From Microbacterium yannicii PS01 (GTDB lineage: Bacteria > Actinomycetota > Actinomycetes > Actinomycetales > Microbacteriaceae), in contig NZ_CAJF01000034.1 of assembly GCF_000304335.1 (NCBI RefSeq), forward strand, positions 1-37,640: 37,640 nt of DNA, in the 5' to 3' direction. How positions within the stretch are numbered: the first letter of the stretch is position 1; each line of letters begins with the position of its first letter. Shown in pieces: positions 26,895 to 34,820 of the stretch. The position numbers and the translations under genes were made by a program. The notes below the pieces were generated by a model. It was not told the DNA's origin and did not search any database. It worked only from the letters and a program-made list of their open reading frames with translations.

Positions 26895-26947
26895 CGAGCG
26901 GTCCGCCACACCGCCGTCCGCCTGAGTGGGAGCCACGCGGCGGCACC

Positions 26948-28444
26948 TCACCAGTGCACAGAGACCTCGGTGCCCATGGCGGTCCAGTCGTAGACGAACT
27001 TCGCGGCGTCGTCCCACATGTTGACGCAGCCGTGGCTCTGGGGGTATCCCAGCGACGAGCGCAGGCTGTTCGCTCCGTGGAAGCCGATGTCGGGGGCGAA
27101 CCAGGTGACCCACGGGACGTCGCGGACGCAGTACGGCGCTCCCTCGAAGCAGCCCATGCTCTGCACGCGCGAGTAGCCGTTCACGGTGAAGTTGCCGGTC
27201 GGGGTCGGGGTGTCGGAGAGCCCCGACGAGATGACGTACGAGTCGACGACGTTTCCGTTCTCGTACAGGTATGCGCGCTGATCGCCCAGGTCGACATCGA
27301 TGCTGCGGGCGAGCGATACCGTCGTGACCGGTACTTCGGTGACCGGCAGTTCGAACGACGCGTCGCCGGTCGCGAGCTGCGTGGCGAAGTCGGATGCGAT
27401 GCTCTGGGCATCGCCCAGTTCGCGCCCGCTCTGGCCGGCGGCCTCTTCGCGCAGCACCTTGCCGGCCCTGTTCGTGATGACCAGCGCGTTCTCGGGTGCA
27501 CGATTGACGGCCGCGGCGAGCCCATCGACGAGGGGCTGGATCGCGGCCGGGTCGGCCGTGATGCGGAATGCGCCGTCGGCGGGTTCGGCCGTCACCGTGA
27601 GCCAGGATGCGGCGACTGCCCGATCCACCGGCACCGTGCGCTCTTCGCCGACGTAGAAGCCGACCGAGTCGAGCATGCCGTTCAGCTGGCCGGCCGTCGC
27701 TTCGGCGGCGGGCGTCGGGATGTCGGCTGCGACCTCAGTGGGCACGGCACCGAACTCGACGCTCGTGCTGCCGGCTTCGAAGCCGCTTTGCAGCGCCGCC
27801 TGGACGGCGGCGATGTCGATGCCCACGCCCGGCACGGCCGGAGTCACGGCGTAGCTCGCCGTCGCTGGGTCGAACGTCAGCACGGCGTCGACCGGATCGG
27901 TGTAGAGATCGGGGGCTGCGCCGCGGAGCGCTGGGGTAGCGGCCTCGGGATCGAGGGTGACGGGCGCGTCCACGGGCGGGGCGAACCACGCTCCGGGGTT
28001 CCACATCGGGTGCTCGGCGAAGGCCGTCTCGGCCAGCTGCTGAGCGTCGACCGAGGCGCCGAGATCGGCTCCGGTGACCTCGGCCTCGACGCCGTCGCCC
28101 GTGAGGACGACCGTGGTCTCGGCGAGTCGCTGCTGGATGGCGTCGGCCGCAGCGCCGGGCGTCATCCAGCCGACGGAGACGCCGGCGACGGTGGTGCCGG
28201 GGGCGATCAGGATGAGAGACGTCGCCACGATCGCGGCCGCTGCCGCCCCGGCGCCGATGCCGACCCAGAGCCAGACACGGCGCTTCTTGGGTTCCGGCTC
28301 CACCGGAGCCCACGCCAGCTCTGGCGTGTCCGGGCCGTCGCCGATGGGCGCGTCGTCCGTCGGCGCGGTCGTATGGCCGACCGGTTCGACGGCGCCGCCA
28401 TTGGACGCCTCGTCGGCGCCCGGCTTGGTCGCCAGATCCGTCAC
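26948..28444 (-). CDS. L,D-transpeptidase (YkuD domain) with N-terminal membrane anchor
   Basis: A 498-residue cell-wall enzyme. Acidic cytoplasmic tail (1-52), Lys/Arg stop (EPKKRR), one membrane helix (57-80), then two peptidoglycan-binding-4-like repeats (GVSVGWMTPGAAADAIQQRL; ...PAVPGVGIDIAAVQAALQ), and the YkuD catalytic domain from ~375 (SIDVDLGDQRAYLYENGNVVDSYVISSG). Catalytic motif SHGCVNM with Cys473, and His456 in IGFHGA. It would make 3-3 crosslinks in peptidoglycan outside the membrane. Start is GTG 28444 (GGGGGTGAAGAC upstream). The predicted promoter has TAGCAT (28485-28480) but a poor -35; a tandem GTAATC repeat lies at that position, suggesting an activator. Confidence 0.93.
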   Translation of the reverse strand: MTDLATKPGADEASNGGAVEPVGHTTAPTDDAPIGDGPDTPELAWAPVEPEPKKRRVWLWVGIGAGAAAAAIVATSLILIAPGTTVAGVSVGWMTPGAAADAIQQRLAETTVVLTGDGVEAEVTGADLGASVDAQQLAETAFAEHPMWNPGAWFAPPVDAPVTLDPEAATPALRGAAPDLYTDPVDAVLTFDPATASYAVTPAVPGVGIDIAAVQAALQSGFEAGSTSVEFGAVPTEVAADIPTPAAEATAGQLNGMLDSVGFYVGEERTVPVDRAVAASWLTVTAEPADGAFRITADPAAIQPLVDGLAAAVNRAPENALVITNRAGKVLREEAAGQSGRELGDAQSIASDFATQLATGDASFELPVTEVPVTTVSLARSIDVDLGDQRAYLYENGNVVDSYVISSGLSDTPTPTGNFTVNGYSRVQSMGCFEGAPYCVRDVPWVTWFAPDIGFHGANSLRSSLGYPQSHGCVNMWDDAAKFVYDWTAMGTEVSVHW

Positions 28445-28506
28445 GTCTTCACCCCCCGAGTGCGAGAAACGCTTCCCCCATGCTACGGGACGCGCGAGGC
28501 GGGTTT

Positions 28507-28523
28507 GATTACAGCACGATTAC
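28507..28523 (-). promoter_or_regulatory. Tandem GTAATC repeat, MtrA-like box upstream of the L,D-transpeptidase gene
   Basis: GTAATC-gtgct-GTAATC on the minus strand: two direct 6-mers with an 11-bp period, about -34 to -50 from the predicted start site, in place of a recognisable -35. Tandem GTAAC/GTAATC repeats one helical turn apart resemble the reported sites of the actinobacterial cell-wall regulator MtrA (family knowledge from memory; not searched). Confidence 0.45.
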
Positions 28524-28607
28524 GCATTCCCGCAGATCACACGCGGAAGAAGCCCGCATCGCATCCGCGAGGGGAAGACCCCTTTCGGGAGCCGCGAGGA
28601 CCCCGGA

Positions 28608-29105
28608 TCAGGGCGCGCAGAGCTCTTGGAACTGCTGGCTCGTCTCCTGGAACGTGGTGCCCAGCTCCTCGATCTCGGCGACGCGGGACATGTCGCCCTC
28701 GGCGACGGCACCCATCACATCGGCGACCTGCTGGAACATGTCCTGGAGCGGCGGCAGGATGGCGGCGACCTCGTCGTTGGTGATCTGGGAGGACGTCTCG
28801 GCGATCTGCTGCGCGGCCGCCTCCATCGCGCCCACCACCGCTGCAGGGTCATCGCTGGCGAGGTTCCCGAACTCGTCGGTCGCCTGAGAGATCGTGTCCG
28901 CCACCAGACGGCAGGCGTCTTCGGTGGACTGCCCCGCGTCTCCGGCGGCGTCGTCGGTGGGCGCCTCGGTGCTCTCGGACACCGGGGGAGCGGTGGACTC
29001 GCTGCCGTCGACGAGCGGCGTGCCGATGCAGGCGGTGAGTCCGAACAGTGCGGCGCCGGCGATGGTGAGAGCGGCGATGCGTCGGTGCAGAGTCGAGGAG
29101 CTCAT
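28608..29105 (-). CDS. Small secreted lipoprotein of unknown function
   Basis: A 165-residue predicted lipoprotein: basic N-terminus (LHRR), hydrophobic core, lipobox LTAC with Cys26, then a Ser/Thr/Pro/Glu-rich linker, and a helical domain (~70-165) with the pattern DACRLVADTISQATDEFGNL ... QQVADVMGAVAEGDMSRVAEIEELG. The two cysteines of the mature domain (EDACRL and QELCAP) could form a disulfide tying the first helix to the C-terminus. I do not recognise the family. Start ATG 29105 is chosen because the lipobox lies at the right distance and a TACAGT box ends 6 nt upstream (possible leaderless mRNA); a longer reading to 29267 adds non-signal sequence. It lies 163 nt beyond the start of the L,D-transpeptidase gene and has another GTAA-type tandem repeat upstream, so an envelope role is plausible. 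Confidence 0.8.
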   Translation of the reverse strand: MSSSTLHRRIAALTIAGAALFGLTACIGTPLVDGSESTAPPVSESTEAPTDDAAGDAGQSTEDACRLVADTISQATDEFGNLASDDPAAVVGAMEAAAQQIAETSSQITNDEVAAILPPLQDMFQQVADVMGAVAEGDMSRVAEIEELGTTFQETSQQFQELCAP

Positions 29106-29111
29106 CGCTCC

Positions 29112-29117
29112 ACTGTA
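29112..29117 (-). promoter_or_regulatory. -10 box for a near-leaderless lipoprotein transcript
   Basis: TACAGT on the minus strand, 6 nt before ATG 29105. No convincing -35. Confidence 0.35.
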
Positions 29118-29154
29118 GGCGAAGGGCTCCTCGAGTCGACCCGCACCCTCTTGC

Positions 29155-29170
29155 GTAACGGTTGTGTAAA
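29155..29170. promoter_or_regulatory. Tandem GTAAC/GTAAA repeat, second MtrA-like box
   Basis: GTAAC-ggttgt-GTAAA on the plus strand, 11-bp period, in the intergenic region between the lipoprotein and the ROK regulator genes, about 50 nt upstream of the predicted lipoprotein start site. Same type as the repeat before the L,D-transpeptidase gene. Confidence 0.35.
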
Positions 29171-29196
29171 TCCGGGCCGCGTGGGCGGCGAAGTGC

Positions 29197-29225
29197 TTGC
29201 GCAATGTTTGTTCGTAAGGTCTACT
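29197..29225 (+). promoter_or_regulatory. Predicted promoter of the ROK regulator gene
   Basis: TTGCGC (29197-29202), 17-bp spacer, TCTACT (29220-29225), then 7 nt to ATG 29233. This geometry predicts a leaderless mRNA. The promoter is overlapped by the operator at 29205-29233. Confidence 0.45.
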
Positions 29226-29233
29226 AACAAACA
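29205..29233. promoter_or_regulatory. Long inverted-repeat operator of the ROK regulator
   Basis: Arms TGTTTGTTcGTA (29205-29216) and TACtAACAAACA (29222-29233) are complementary at 11 of 12 positions around a 5-bp centre (AGGTC). The AT-rich TTTGTT/AACAAA arms are typical of NagC/XylR-type ROK sites. The last base is the A of the ATG, so the operator spans the -10 box and start. Confidence 0.7.
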
Positions 29234-30426
29234 TGCCAACCTCGGACGCGCGTCGCCGCTCCCTCACCGCGCCGGAGATCGCCGCCGGTTCACCCGGTCG
29301 CGGCTTCGCGCCGGGCCGCTCGCTGCGGCAGGGCGGAAAGGTTCTGCCCGAGCACGCCCGGGGTCACAATCGATCGCTTCTTCTGCAGACGCTCTTCCAT
29401 CAGGGCGCCATGAGCCGGGCGGACCTCTCGCGGGAGACCGGGCTCACCCGCGTGACGATCTCGGACCTGATCGCAGAGCTCATCGCCGACGGCTTCGTCG
29501 CCGAGATGGGCGTCCGCGAGGCGTCGGGCCCGGGCAAGCCGGCGATCCTCGTGGACCTGGACCGCGCGGGGCACCGCATCGTCGGACTCGACCTGTCGGG
29601 AAGCGACTCGTTCATCGGCGCCGTGCTGACGCTTGACGGCGACATCGTCGTGCGGCGCGAGGTCGCCCTGCCGGAGGCCGACGACGTCGTGTCGACCGTC
29701 GTCGACCTCGCACGGACGCTCGTCGGCGAATCCCATGCTCCGGTCCTCGGCATCGGCGTCGGCTCGCCGGGCGTCGTCGACGATCGGGGCGTCGTCGTGA
29801 CGGCGCCGAACTTCGGCTGGGCTGGTTTCGACCTCGAGGGCGCGCTGCGCGGCGCGCTCGAGCTGCCGGTCCTCGTGGCCAACGACGCCAATGCCGCCGT
29901 CCTCGCCGAGTACACGTTCGGAAGCGCCGCCGACGACGTCCTCCTGGTCAAAGTCGGGCGCGGTGTGGGCTCCGGCCTGCTGGCGTCGGGGCAGCCGATG
30001 CGCGGCAGCCGTTTCGCGGCGGGTGAGATCGGCCATGTCACCGTCGGAACCGACGGCGGCCCGCGGTGCGCGTGCGGCAAGGTCGGCTGCCTCGAGGCCT
30101 GGTTGTCGGTGCCGTCCCTGACGGCGCGGCTGGCGGAGGCATCCGGCGCCGCGGCCCGTGAGAGCGTCTTGCGCGACGCCGGCGAACGGCTCGGCATCGC
30201 ACTGGCCCCGGTCGTCGGCGCGCTCGACGTGTCGGAGATCGTGCTCTCGGGTCCGCCCGACCTGCTCGGCGGCGCCCTCGCGGACCAGACCGTCGCCACG
30301 CTGCGCGCGCGCACGCTGGCCCCGTCGCACGACGGAGTGCGCGTGCGGATGACCGATCAGGGCCAGGACATCGTCCTCCGGGGCGCGGCCGTCATGGTCC
30401 TGTCCGGACAACTCGGAGTGTCGTAG
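29233..30426 (+). CDS. ROK-family transcriptional regulator (NagC/XylR type)
   Basis: A 397-residue protein: Arg-rich N-terminal tail (1-40), winged HTH (~45-95, NRSLLLQTLFHQGAMSRADLSRETGLTRVTISDLIAELIADGFV), then a ROK sugar-kinase-like domain (IVGLDLSGSDSFIGAVL, GIGVGSPGVVDD, VANDANAAVLAEY). The zinc site is present: His268 and Cys279, Cys281, Cys286 in CACGKVGC. ROK regulators sense sugars or sugar phosphates and usually repress their own operon. The gene starts the amino-sugar transport operon and its start codon is overlapped by a long inverted repeat, so autoregulation is strongly suggested. No separate SD is seen, consistent with a leaderless start; internal Met60 is too late because it lies within the HTH domain. 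A 99-nt gap separates it from the binding-protein gene. Confidence 0.9.
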   Translation: MPTSDARRRSLTAPEIAAGSPGRGFAPGRSLRQGGKVLPEHARGHNRSLLLQTLFHQGAMSRADLSRETGLTRVTISDLIAELIADGFVAEMGVREASGPGKPAILVDLDRAGHRIVGLDLSGSDSFIGAVLTLDGDIVVRREVALPEADDVVSTVVDLARTLVGESHAPVLGIGVGSPGVVDDRGVVVTAPNFGWAGFDLEGALRGALELPVLVANDANAAVLAEYTFGSAADDVLLVKVGRGVGSGLLASGQPMRGSRFAAGEIGHVTVGTDGGPRCACGKVGCLEAWLSVPSLTARLAEASGAAARESVLRDAGERLGIALAPVVGALDVSEIVLSGPPDLLGGALADQTVATLRARTLAPSHDGVRVRMTDQGQDIVLRGAAVMVLSGQLGVS

Positions 30427-30525
30427 CACCTGACGACACCCCCTCCCGGGGCTCCCTCGCCCCACATCCCCTGGATGGGTCACCCGGCTCACCCGAACAC
30501 CAAACAGAACACGAAGGAAGACACC

Positions 30526-31764
30526 ATGAAGACGACGCTTGGAGCTATGGCGCTTCTCGGCGCCTCCGCGCTGGTCCTCGCCGGATGCGCCGGTGGCGGA
30601 GGATCCTCATCCGACTCCGAAGGCACGGAGATCCGTGTGTGGCTCAACGGCACCGACACACCGCAGGAAGCCCGCGACTACCTCGTCGAGACGTTCGAGG
30701 AGGAGAATCCCGGTGCCACCCTGACGATCGAGGAGCAGAGCTGGGACGGACTCGTCGACCGCCTGACCACGAGCCTGTCCAGCTCTGACAGTCCCGACAT
30801 CGTGGAGTTCGGCAACACTCAGGCGTCCGCCTTCTCCTCGGTGGGCGCGCTGATGGACCTCTCGGACATGTACGAGGACCTGGGCGGCGACGATCTGCTT
30901 CCCGGCTTCGTCGAGGCCGGCTCCTACGACGGCGCGTTCTATGCGCCGCCGCTGTATGCGGGTGCGCGCGTCGTCTTCGCCGATCCCGCGATGGTCACCG
31001 AGGCGCCCGCTTCTCTCGACGACTACATCGCCAAGGCGAAGGAGCTCGCCGCGGCGAATCCCGGCAAGTCGGGCATCTACTTCGCCGGCCAGGACTGGTA
31101 CAACGCGCTGCCCTTCATCTGGGAGAACGGCGGCGAGATCGCCGTCCAGGACGGCGATGAGTGGGACGCGCAGCTGAGCTCCGACGAGTCGGTCGCCGGC
31201 CTGCTCCAGGTGCAGGACCTCATGAGCACCGCGTCGGTGGCGCCGAAGGACGGCGACAACGCCGAACCGTGGACGCCGTACTGCGAGGGTGCCTCGATCC
31301 AGTTCTCGGCTCCCAGCTGGGCGTATGGCCTGGCCAGCGAGTGCGAGACGGACAACCCCCCGGCCGCTCCCTCTGTCTACGCCCTCCCGGGTATGGACGG
31401 CGGCGCTGCCGAGGTCTTCGCCGGAGGCTCGAACATCGGAATCTCCGCGAAGTCCGCTCACCCGGAGCTCGCTCAGAGCGCCGTGGAGATCATTCTCTCC
31501 GACGAGTTCCAGACGATCTACGGCGAGAACGGTCTCATCCCGGCGAAGAAGTCCCTCGCCTCGACGCTGGGCGACACCCCGGAGGCGCAGGCCTACGCCG
31601 AGGCCGCCGTCAACGCGAAGCTCACGCCGGCCTCGCCGAACTGGGCAGAGGTCGAGGCATCGCGCATCCTCGAGGACTTCTTCGTGAAGATCGCGCAGGG
31701 CGGCGACGTGGCGGCCCTGGCCGCCGAGGTCGACACTCAGATCGAGGACATCCTCAACGGCTGA
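30526..31764 (+). CDS. Carbohydrate ABC transporter solute-binding lipoprotein (amino-sugar operon)
   Basis: A 412-residue extracytoplasmic binding protein with signal peptide MKTTLGAMALLGASALVLAGC, lipobox Cys21, and a family-1 fold (IRVWLNGTDTPQEARDYLVETFEEENPG, SSSDSPDIVEFGNTQASAFSSVGALMDLS, YAPPLYAGARVVFADPAM, EVFAGGSNIGISAKS). Start ATG 30526 follows GAAGGAAG; a longer in-frame ATG at 30475 would put charged residues before the signal peptide. Two permeases, a ROK kinase and NagB follow, so chitobiose, GlcNAc or another amino-sugar oligomer is the likely ligand, as in DasABC/NgcEFG systems of streptomycetes. A 14-bp hairpin after the stop may set a higher mRNA level for this gene than for the permeases. 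No ATPase gene is in the operon. Confidence 0.92.
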   Translation: MKTTLGAMALLGASALVLAGCAGGGGSSSDSEGTEIRVWLNGTDTPQEARDYLVETFEEENPGATLTIEEQSWDGLVDRLTTSLSSSDSPDIVEFGNTQASAFSSVGALMDLSDMYEDLGGDDLLPGFVEAGSYDGAFYAPPLYAGARVVFADPAMVTEAPASLDDYIAKAKELAAANPGKSGIYFAGQDWYNALPFIWENGGEIAVQDGDEWDAQLSSDESVAGLLQVQDLMSTASVAPKDGDNAEPWTPYCEGASIQFSAPSWAYGLASECETDNPPAAPSVYALPGMDGGAAEVFAGGSNIGISAKSAHPELAQSAVEIILSDEFQTIYGENGLIPAKKSLASTLGDTPEAQAYAEAAVNAKLTPASPNWAEVEASRILEDFFVKIAQGGDVAALAAEVDTQIEDILNG

Positions 31765-31772
31765 CGTCGAAT

Positions 31773-31854
31773 GCCTCCGCTCCGGCTGATGCCGGAGCGG
31801 AGGCTCCGAGGCGGCGGTGAGCGCACCGAGCGCACCGCCGTCCTCCGGCTCGAT
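31773..31854 (+). promoter_or_regulatory. Intercistronic hairpins between binding protein and permease genes
   Basis: A perfect 14-bp stem (31773-31786 with 31791-31804, TGAT loop) starts 8 nt after the binding-protein stop. A second bulged stem follows (CCGAGGCGGCGGT.. from about 31806 with ..ACCGCCGTCCTCCGG to about 31854). No U-run and no new promoter is visible, so these fit a partial terminator or 3'-end stabiliser giving excess binding protein. The rest of the gap to 31922 shows only the RBS region. Confidence 0.6.
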
Positions 31855-31922
31855 GACGATGACCGGCGAGACCCGCCGACCTCGCCGGCCCGGCCCGCCC
31901 ACGCAGAAGCACAGGAGTCACC

Positions 31923-32918
31923 ATGTCCACCACGTCCCGCGAGCTGCCTCCGGCGGTGAGCGCCGTCGATGGCGAGCGTCTGGTCGCGCCACCCGGGTCG
32001 GCGCGACCCGGCCGCCGCCGCCTCATGAAGGCGGGCGGCTTCACGCCCTACGGCCTGTTGACCCCCGCGCTGATCGTGCTCGTGGTCATCACCGGGTGGC
32101 CGCTCCTGCAGCTGTTCATCATGTCGTTCCAGGAGTTCGGGCGAGCCCAGGTCTTCGGCGCCCCGCCCGAGTTCGTGGGCCTCGGCAACTACGTGGCCGT
32201 GCTGAGCGACCCCGAGTTCTGGCAGGTGCTGTGGCGCTCGCTGGGCTTCGCCGCCGCGTGCGTCATCGCCACCATGGTGTTCGGCATCCTGATCGCCCTG
32301 CTCATGAACCGGCTGGGTGCGGTGCTGCGCACGCTGGTCTCGATCGGTCTGCTCCTGGCGTGGGCGATGCCGCCGCTGTCGGCGACGATCGTCTGGGGAT
32401 GGATCTTCGACACGCAGTACGGCGTGCTCAACGACGTGCTGGTCAACGTGTTCGGCCTGACGCAGTTCGAGGGTCACTCCTGGCTGATCGACCCGCTCAG
32501 CTTCTTCTTCGTCGCCACGATCATCATCGTGTGGGGAGCCGTGCCGTTCGTCGCGTTCACGGTGTACGCGGGCCTGACGCAGGTGCCGGAGGAGGTGCTC
32601 GAGGCGGCCCAACTCGACGGTGCCGGTGCGGTCAAGCGGTTCACGCTCGTGATCGTCCCCTTCATCCGCCCGATCCTCATCATCGTGACGATCCTTCAGG
32701 TCATCTGGGACCTGCGGGTCTTCACGCAGATCTACGCCCTGCAGTCGATCGGCGGTCTCGCCGAACAGACCAACACGCTCGGCGTCTACATCTATCGCGT
32801 CTCGCTCGGGTCGGGAGATTTCGGCACCGGCGGCGCGATCTCGGTCATCGTCGTTCTGCTGCTGGTCGCGCTCTCGATCTTCTATGTCCGACGCAGCGTC
32901 AAGGAGGAGACCCTGTGA
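31923..32918 (+). CDS. Carbohydrate ABC transporter permease (CUT1, MalF-like)
   Basis: A 331-residue permease. Cytoplasmic N-terminus of ~40 residues rich in Arg/Pro, then six helices starting with GLLTPALIVLVVITGWPLLQLFIMSF. Coupling motif EAAQLDGAGAVKRFTLVIVPFIRPILI contacts the ATPase. Start ATG 31923 follows CAGGAG. The stop overlaps the next start as GTGA. It works with the binding protein upstream; substrate is probably an amino sugar from the operon context (kinase and NagB). Confidence 0.92.
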   Translation: MSTTSRELPPAVSAVDGERLVAPPGSARPGRRRLMKAGGFTPYGLLTPALIVLVVITGWPLLQLFIMSFQEFGRAQVFGAPPEFVGLGNYVAVLSDPEFWQVLWRSLGFAAACVIATMVFGILIALLMNRLGAVLRTLVSIGLLLAWAMPPLSATIVWGWIFDTQYGVLNDVLVNVFGLTQFEGHSWLIDPLSFFFVATIIIVWGAVPFVAFTVYAGLTQVPEEVLEAAQLDGAGAVKRFTLVIVPFIRPILIIVTILQVIWDLRVFTQIYALQSIGGLAEQTNTLGVYIYRVSLGSGDFGTGGAISVIVVLLLVALSIFYVRRSVKEETL

Positions 32919-33826
32919 GCACCGCGACAGCCGCCCTCACCACGCCCGGCGCCCGACCGCCGGCCCCCGCCCGCCGTGGCCGCGGAGCCAGGCGCCGCAT
33001 CGGCTCGATCCTCGCCGGGGCCGCCGCGGTCGTCGTCTTCGCAGCATCCGTCTTCCCCGTCTACTGGATGGTGAACACCTCGTTCCAGCCCAACGGCCAG
33101 GTGCGGGGGAGCGAGCTGCACTTCTGGCCCGACAACTTCACCGTCGAGAACTACGTCAACGTCATCTTCCACTCCGCGCGCGCTCCGTTCCTGCCGGCGC
33201 TCGGGAACTCGGTCATGGTGACCGTGATCACCGTCGTGGTCTCGCTCGTGTTCGCGTTCTTCGCGGCGCTCGCCGTGACGCGCTTCCGCTTCCGCAGCCG
33301 GGCGGCGTTCATCGTGACGATCCTCATCATCCAGATGATCCCGGCGGAGGCGATGATCATCTCGATCTTCCGCCTGATGGACGGCTGGCACCTGCTGAAC
33401 ACCGTGCTGGGACTGTCGGCGGTGTACATTGCCACCGTGCTCCCGTTCACGATCTGGACGCTGCGTGGATTCGTCAACGGGGTGCCGGTCGAGCTGGAGG
33501 AGGCCGCGATGATCGACGGGCTGAGCCGCTCGCAGGCCTTCTGGCGCATCACGTTCCCGCTGCTGGCGCCGGGACTGGTCGCGACGGGCATCTTCGGCTT
33601 CATCCAGGCGTGGAACGAGTTCCTCTACGCCCTCGTGCTCAATCCCCGCCCCGACGCGATGACGCTTCCGGTGTGGCTGCGCACGTTCCTCGACCCGAAC
33701 GGCGGCATCAACTGGGCCGAGCTGATGGCCGGCTCGACGCTCGTGGCGATCCCCGTCGTGATCTTCTTCCTGATCGTGCAGACGCGCATGACGAGCGGCC
33801 TCGTCGCCGGGGCGGTCAAGGGCTGA
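32915..33826 (+). CDS. Carbohydrate ABC transporter permease (CUT1, MalG-like)
   Basis: A 303-residue permease starting at GTG 32915 (overlap GTGA with the previous gene; AAGGAGGAG upstream). Six helices, first at SILAGAAAVVVFAASVFPVYWMV; periplasmic loop SFQPNGQVRGSELHFWPDNF; coupling motif EEAAMIDGLSRSQAFWRITFPLLAPGLVA; C-terminal LVAGAVKG, as in MalG-type subunits. Longer readings of the frame upstream are shadows of the MalF-like gene. A 43-nt gap with GGGGAGGA leads to the kinase. Confidence 0.92.
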   Translation: MSTATAALTTPGARPPAPARRGRGARRRIGSILAGAAAVVVFAASVFPVYWMVNTSFQPNGQVRGSELHFWPDNFTVENYVNVIFHSARAPFLPALGNSVMVTVITVVVSLVFAFFAALAVTRFRFRSRAAFIVTILIIQMIPAEAMIISIFRLMDGWHLLNTVLGLSAVYIATVLPFTIWTLRGFVNGVPVELEEAAMIDGLSRSQAFWRITFPLLAPGLVATGIFGFIQAWNEFLYALVLNPRPDAMTLPVWLRTFLDPNGGINWAELMAGSTLVAIPVVIFFLIVQTRMTSGLVAGAVKG

Positions 33827-33869
33827 TGCGCGCAGGGCACCACGCCGCCTCCCCCGGGGAGGACGGCCG

Positions 33870-34820
33870 ATGAAGGTCGGACTCGACGTCGGAGGCACCA
33901 AGACCGACGCCGTCGCCGTGGACGAGGCGGGCAGGATCGTCGGAAGGGTGCGCATCCCCACCGGGTGGGGGCCGGATGCCGTGGCCCAGACCGTGCTGGA
34001 CGCGGTCGGCGCCCTCGGCTCCGAGCCGGGCGTCGCGCTGGCCGACGTGCGCTCGGTGGGCATCGGCATACCGGGCCAGATCGAACCCGGGTCGGACCGC
34101 GTCATGCACGCCGTGAACCTCGGCGTCGAGGAACTCGATCTCGTGGCCGCGGTCGCGCCGCATCTCGGCGTGCCGGTCCGGGTCGAGAACGATGTGAAGG
34201 CGGCGGCGCTGGGCGCGTACGCGCTGCGGGCCGAGACGGGACGCCCGCCGGCGTCGATGGGATACCTCAACCTCGGCACCGGCATCGCGGCCGGCATCGT
34301 GTCGAACGGCGTCGTGTGGCGCGGCGCGCGGGGCACCGCCGGCGAGGTCGGCCACATCTCGATCGATCCCGCCGGGCCGCTGTGCCGCTGCGGCCAGCGC
34401 GGCTGCATCGAGGCTTTCGCGGGCGGCGGCCTGATCGCCGAGCGGTGGGCACGACGCGCGGCGCACCCGGTGCGCGACGTGTTCGACGCCGCCGATGCCG
34501 GCGACGACGAGGCCCGCCGGCTGCGAGCGGGACTTGCTCGCGGCGTCGCGGCCGGCGTCCGTGTGCTCGTGCTGACCGCCGACGTCGACCTGGTGGTGCT
34601 CGGCGGCGGTGTCACGGCACTGGGCGGACGGCTGATGGCGGATGTCGCCGCCGAGCTCTCGGCCAGTGCCGACGCATCCCCGTTCATGCGCTCCCTGCGA
34701 CTGACCGAACGCGTCGAGCTGCTGCCCCCGGGCTCTGCTGCCGCCGCCCTCGGGGCGGCGCTCGTGGGCGCGGCACCGAGCCGGGACCACGACGCCGAGG
34801 AAGCACTGGCACATGGCTGA
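33870..34820 (+). CDS. ROK-family sugar kinase (probably N-acetylglucosamine or glucosamine kinase)
   Basis: A 316-residue ROK kinase. Phosphate-binding GLDVGGTKTDAVAV (4-17), catalytic Asp108 in VENDVKAAALGAY, LNLGTGIAAGIV, sugar-contacting EVGHISID (159-166), and zinc ligands His162, Cys172, Cys174 and Cys179 in CRCGQRGC. There is no HTH, so it is an enzyme rather than a regulator. Its reading frame overlaps the nagB start by 8 nt. In an operon with NagB it most likely phosphorylates GlcNAc, glucosamine or ManNAc imported by the ABC system. The ROK fold alone does not separate these from glucose. ATG 33870 follows GGGGAGGA. Confidence 0.9.
   Translation: MKVGLDVGGTKTDAVAVDEAGRIVGRVRIPTGWGPDAVAQTVLDAVGALGSEPGVALADVRSVGIGIPGQIEPGSDRVMHAVNLGVEELDLVAAVAPHLGVPVRVENDVKAAALGAYALRAETGRPPASMGYLNLGTGIAAGIVSNGVVWRGARGTAGEVGHISIDPAGPLCRCGQRGCIEAFAGGGLIAERWARRAAHPVRDVFDAADAGDDEARRLRAGLARGVAAGVRVLVLTADVDLVVLGGGVTALGGRLMADVAAELSASADASPFMRSLRLTERVELLPPGSAAAALGAALVGAAPSRDHDAEEALAHG

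Noticed and set aside
26911..26943. CCGCCG/CGGCGG inverted repeat between the YhgE-like and L,D-transpeptidase genes as a shared terminator
   Set aside because: Only 6 bp with a 21-nt loop in GC-rich DNA; chance is as likely.
28570..28583. AGGGG/CCCCT small hairpin after the lipoprotein gene
   Set aside because: 5-bp stem without a U-run; too weak to call a terminator.
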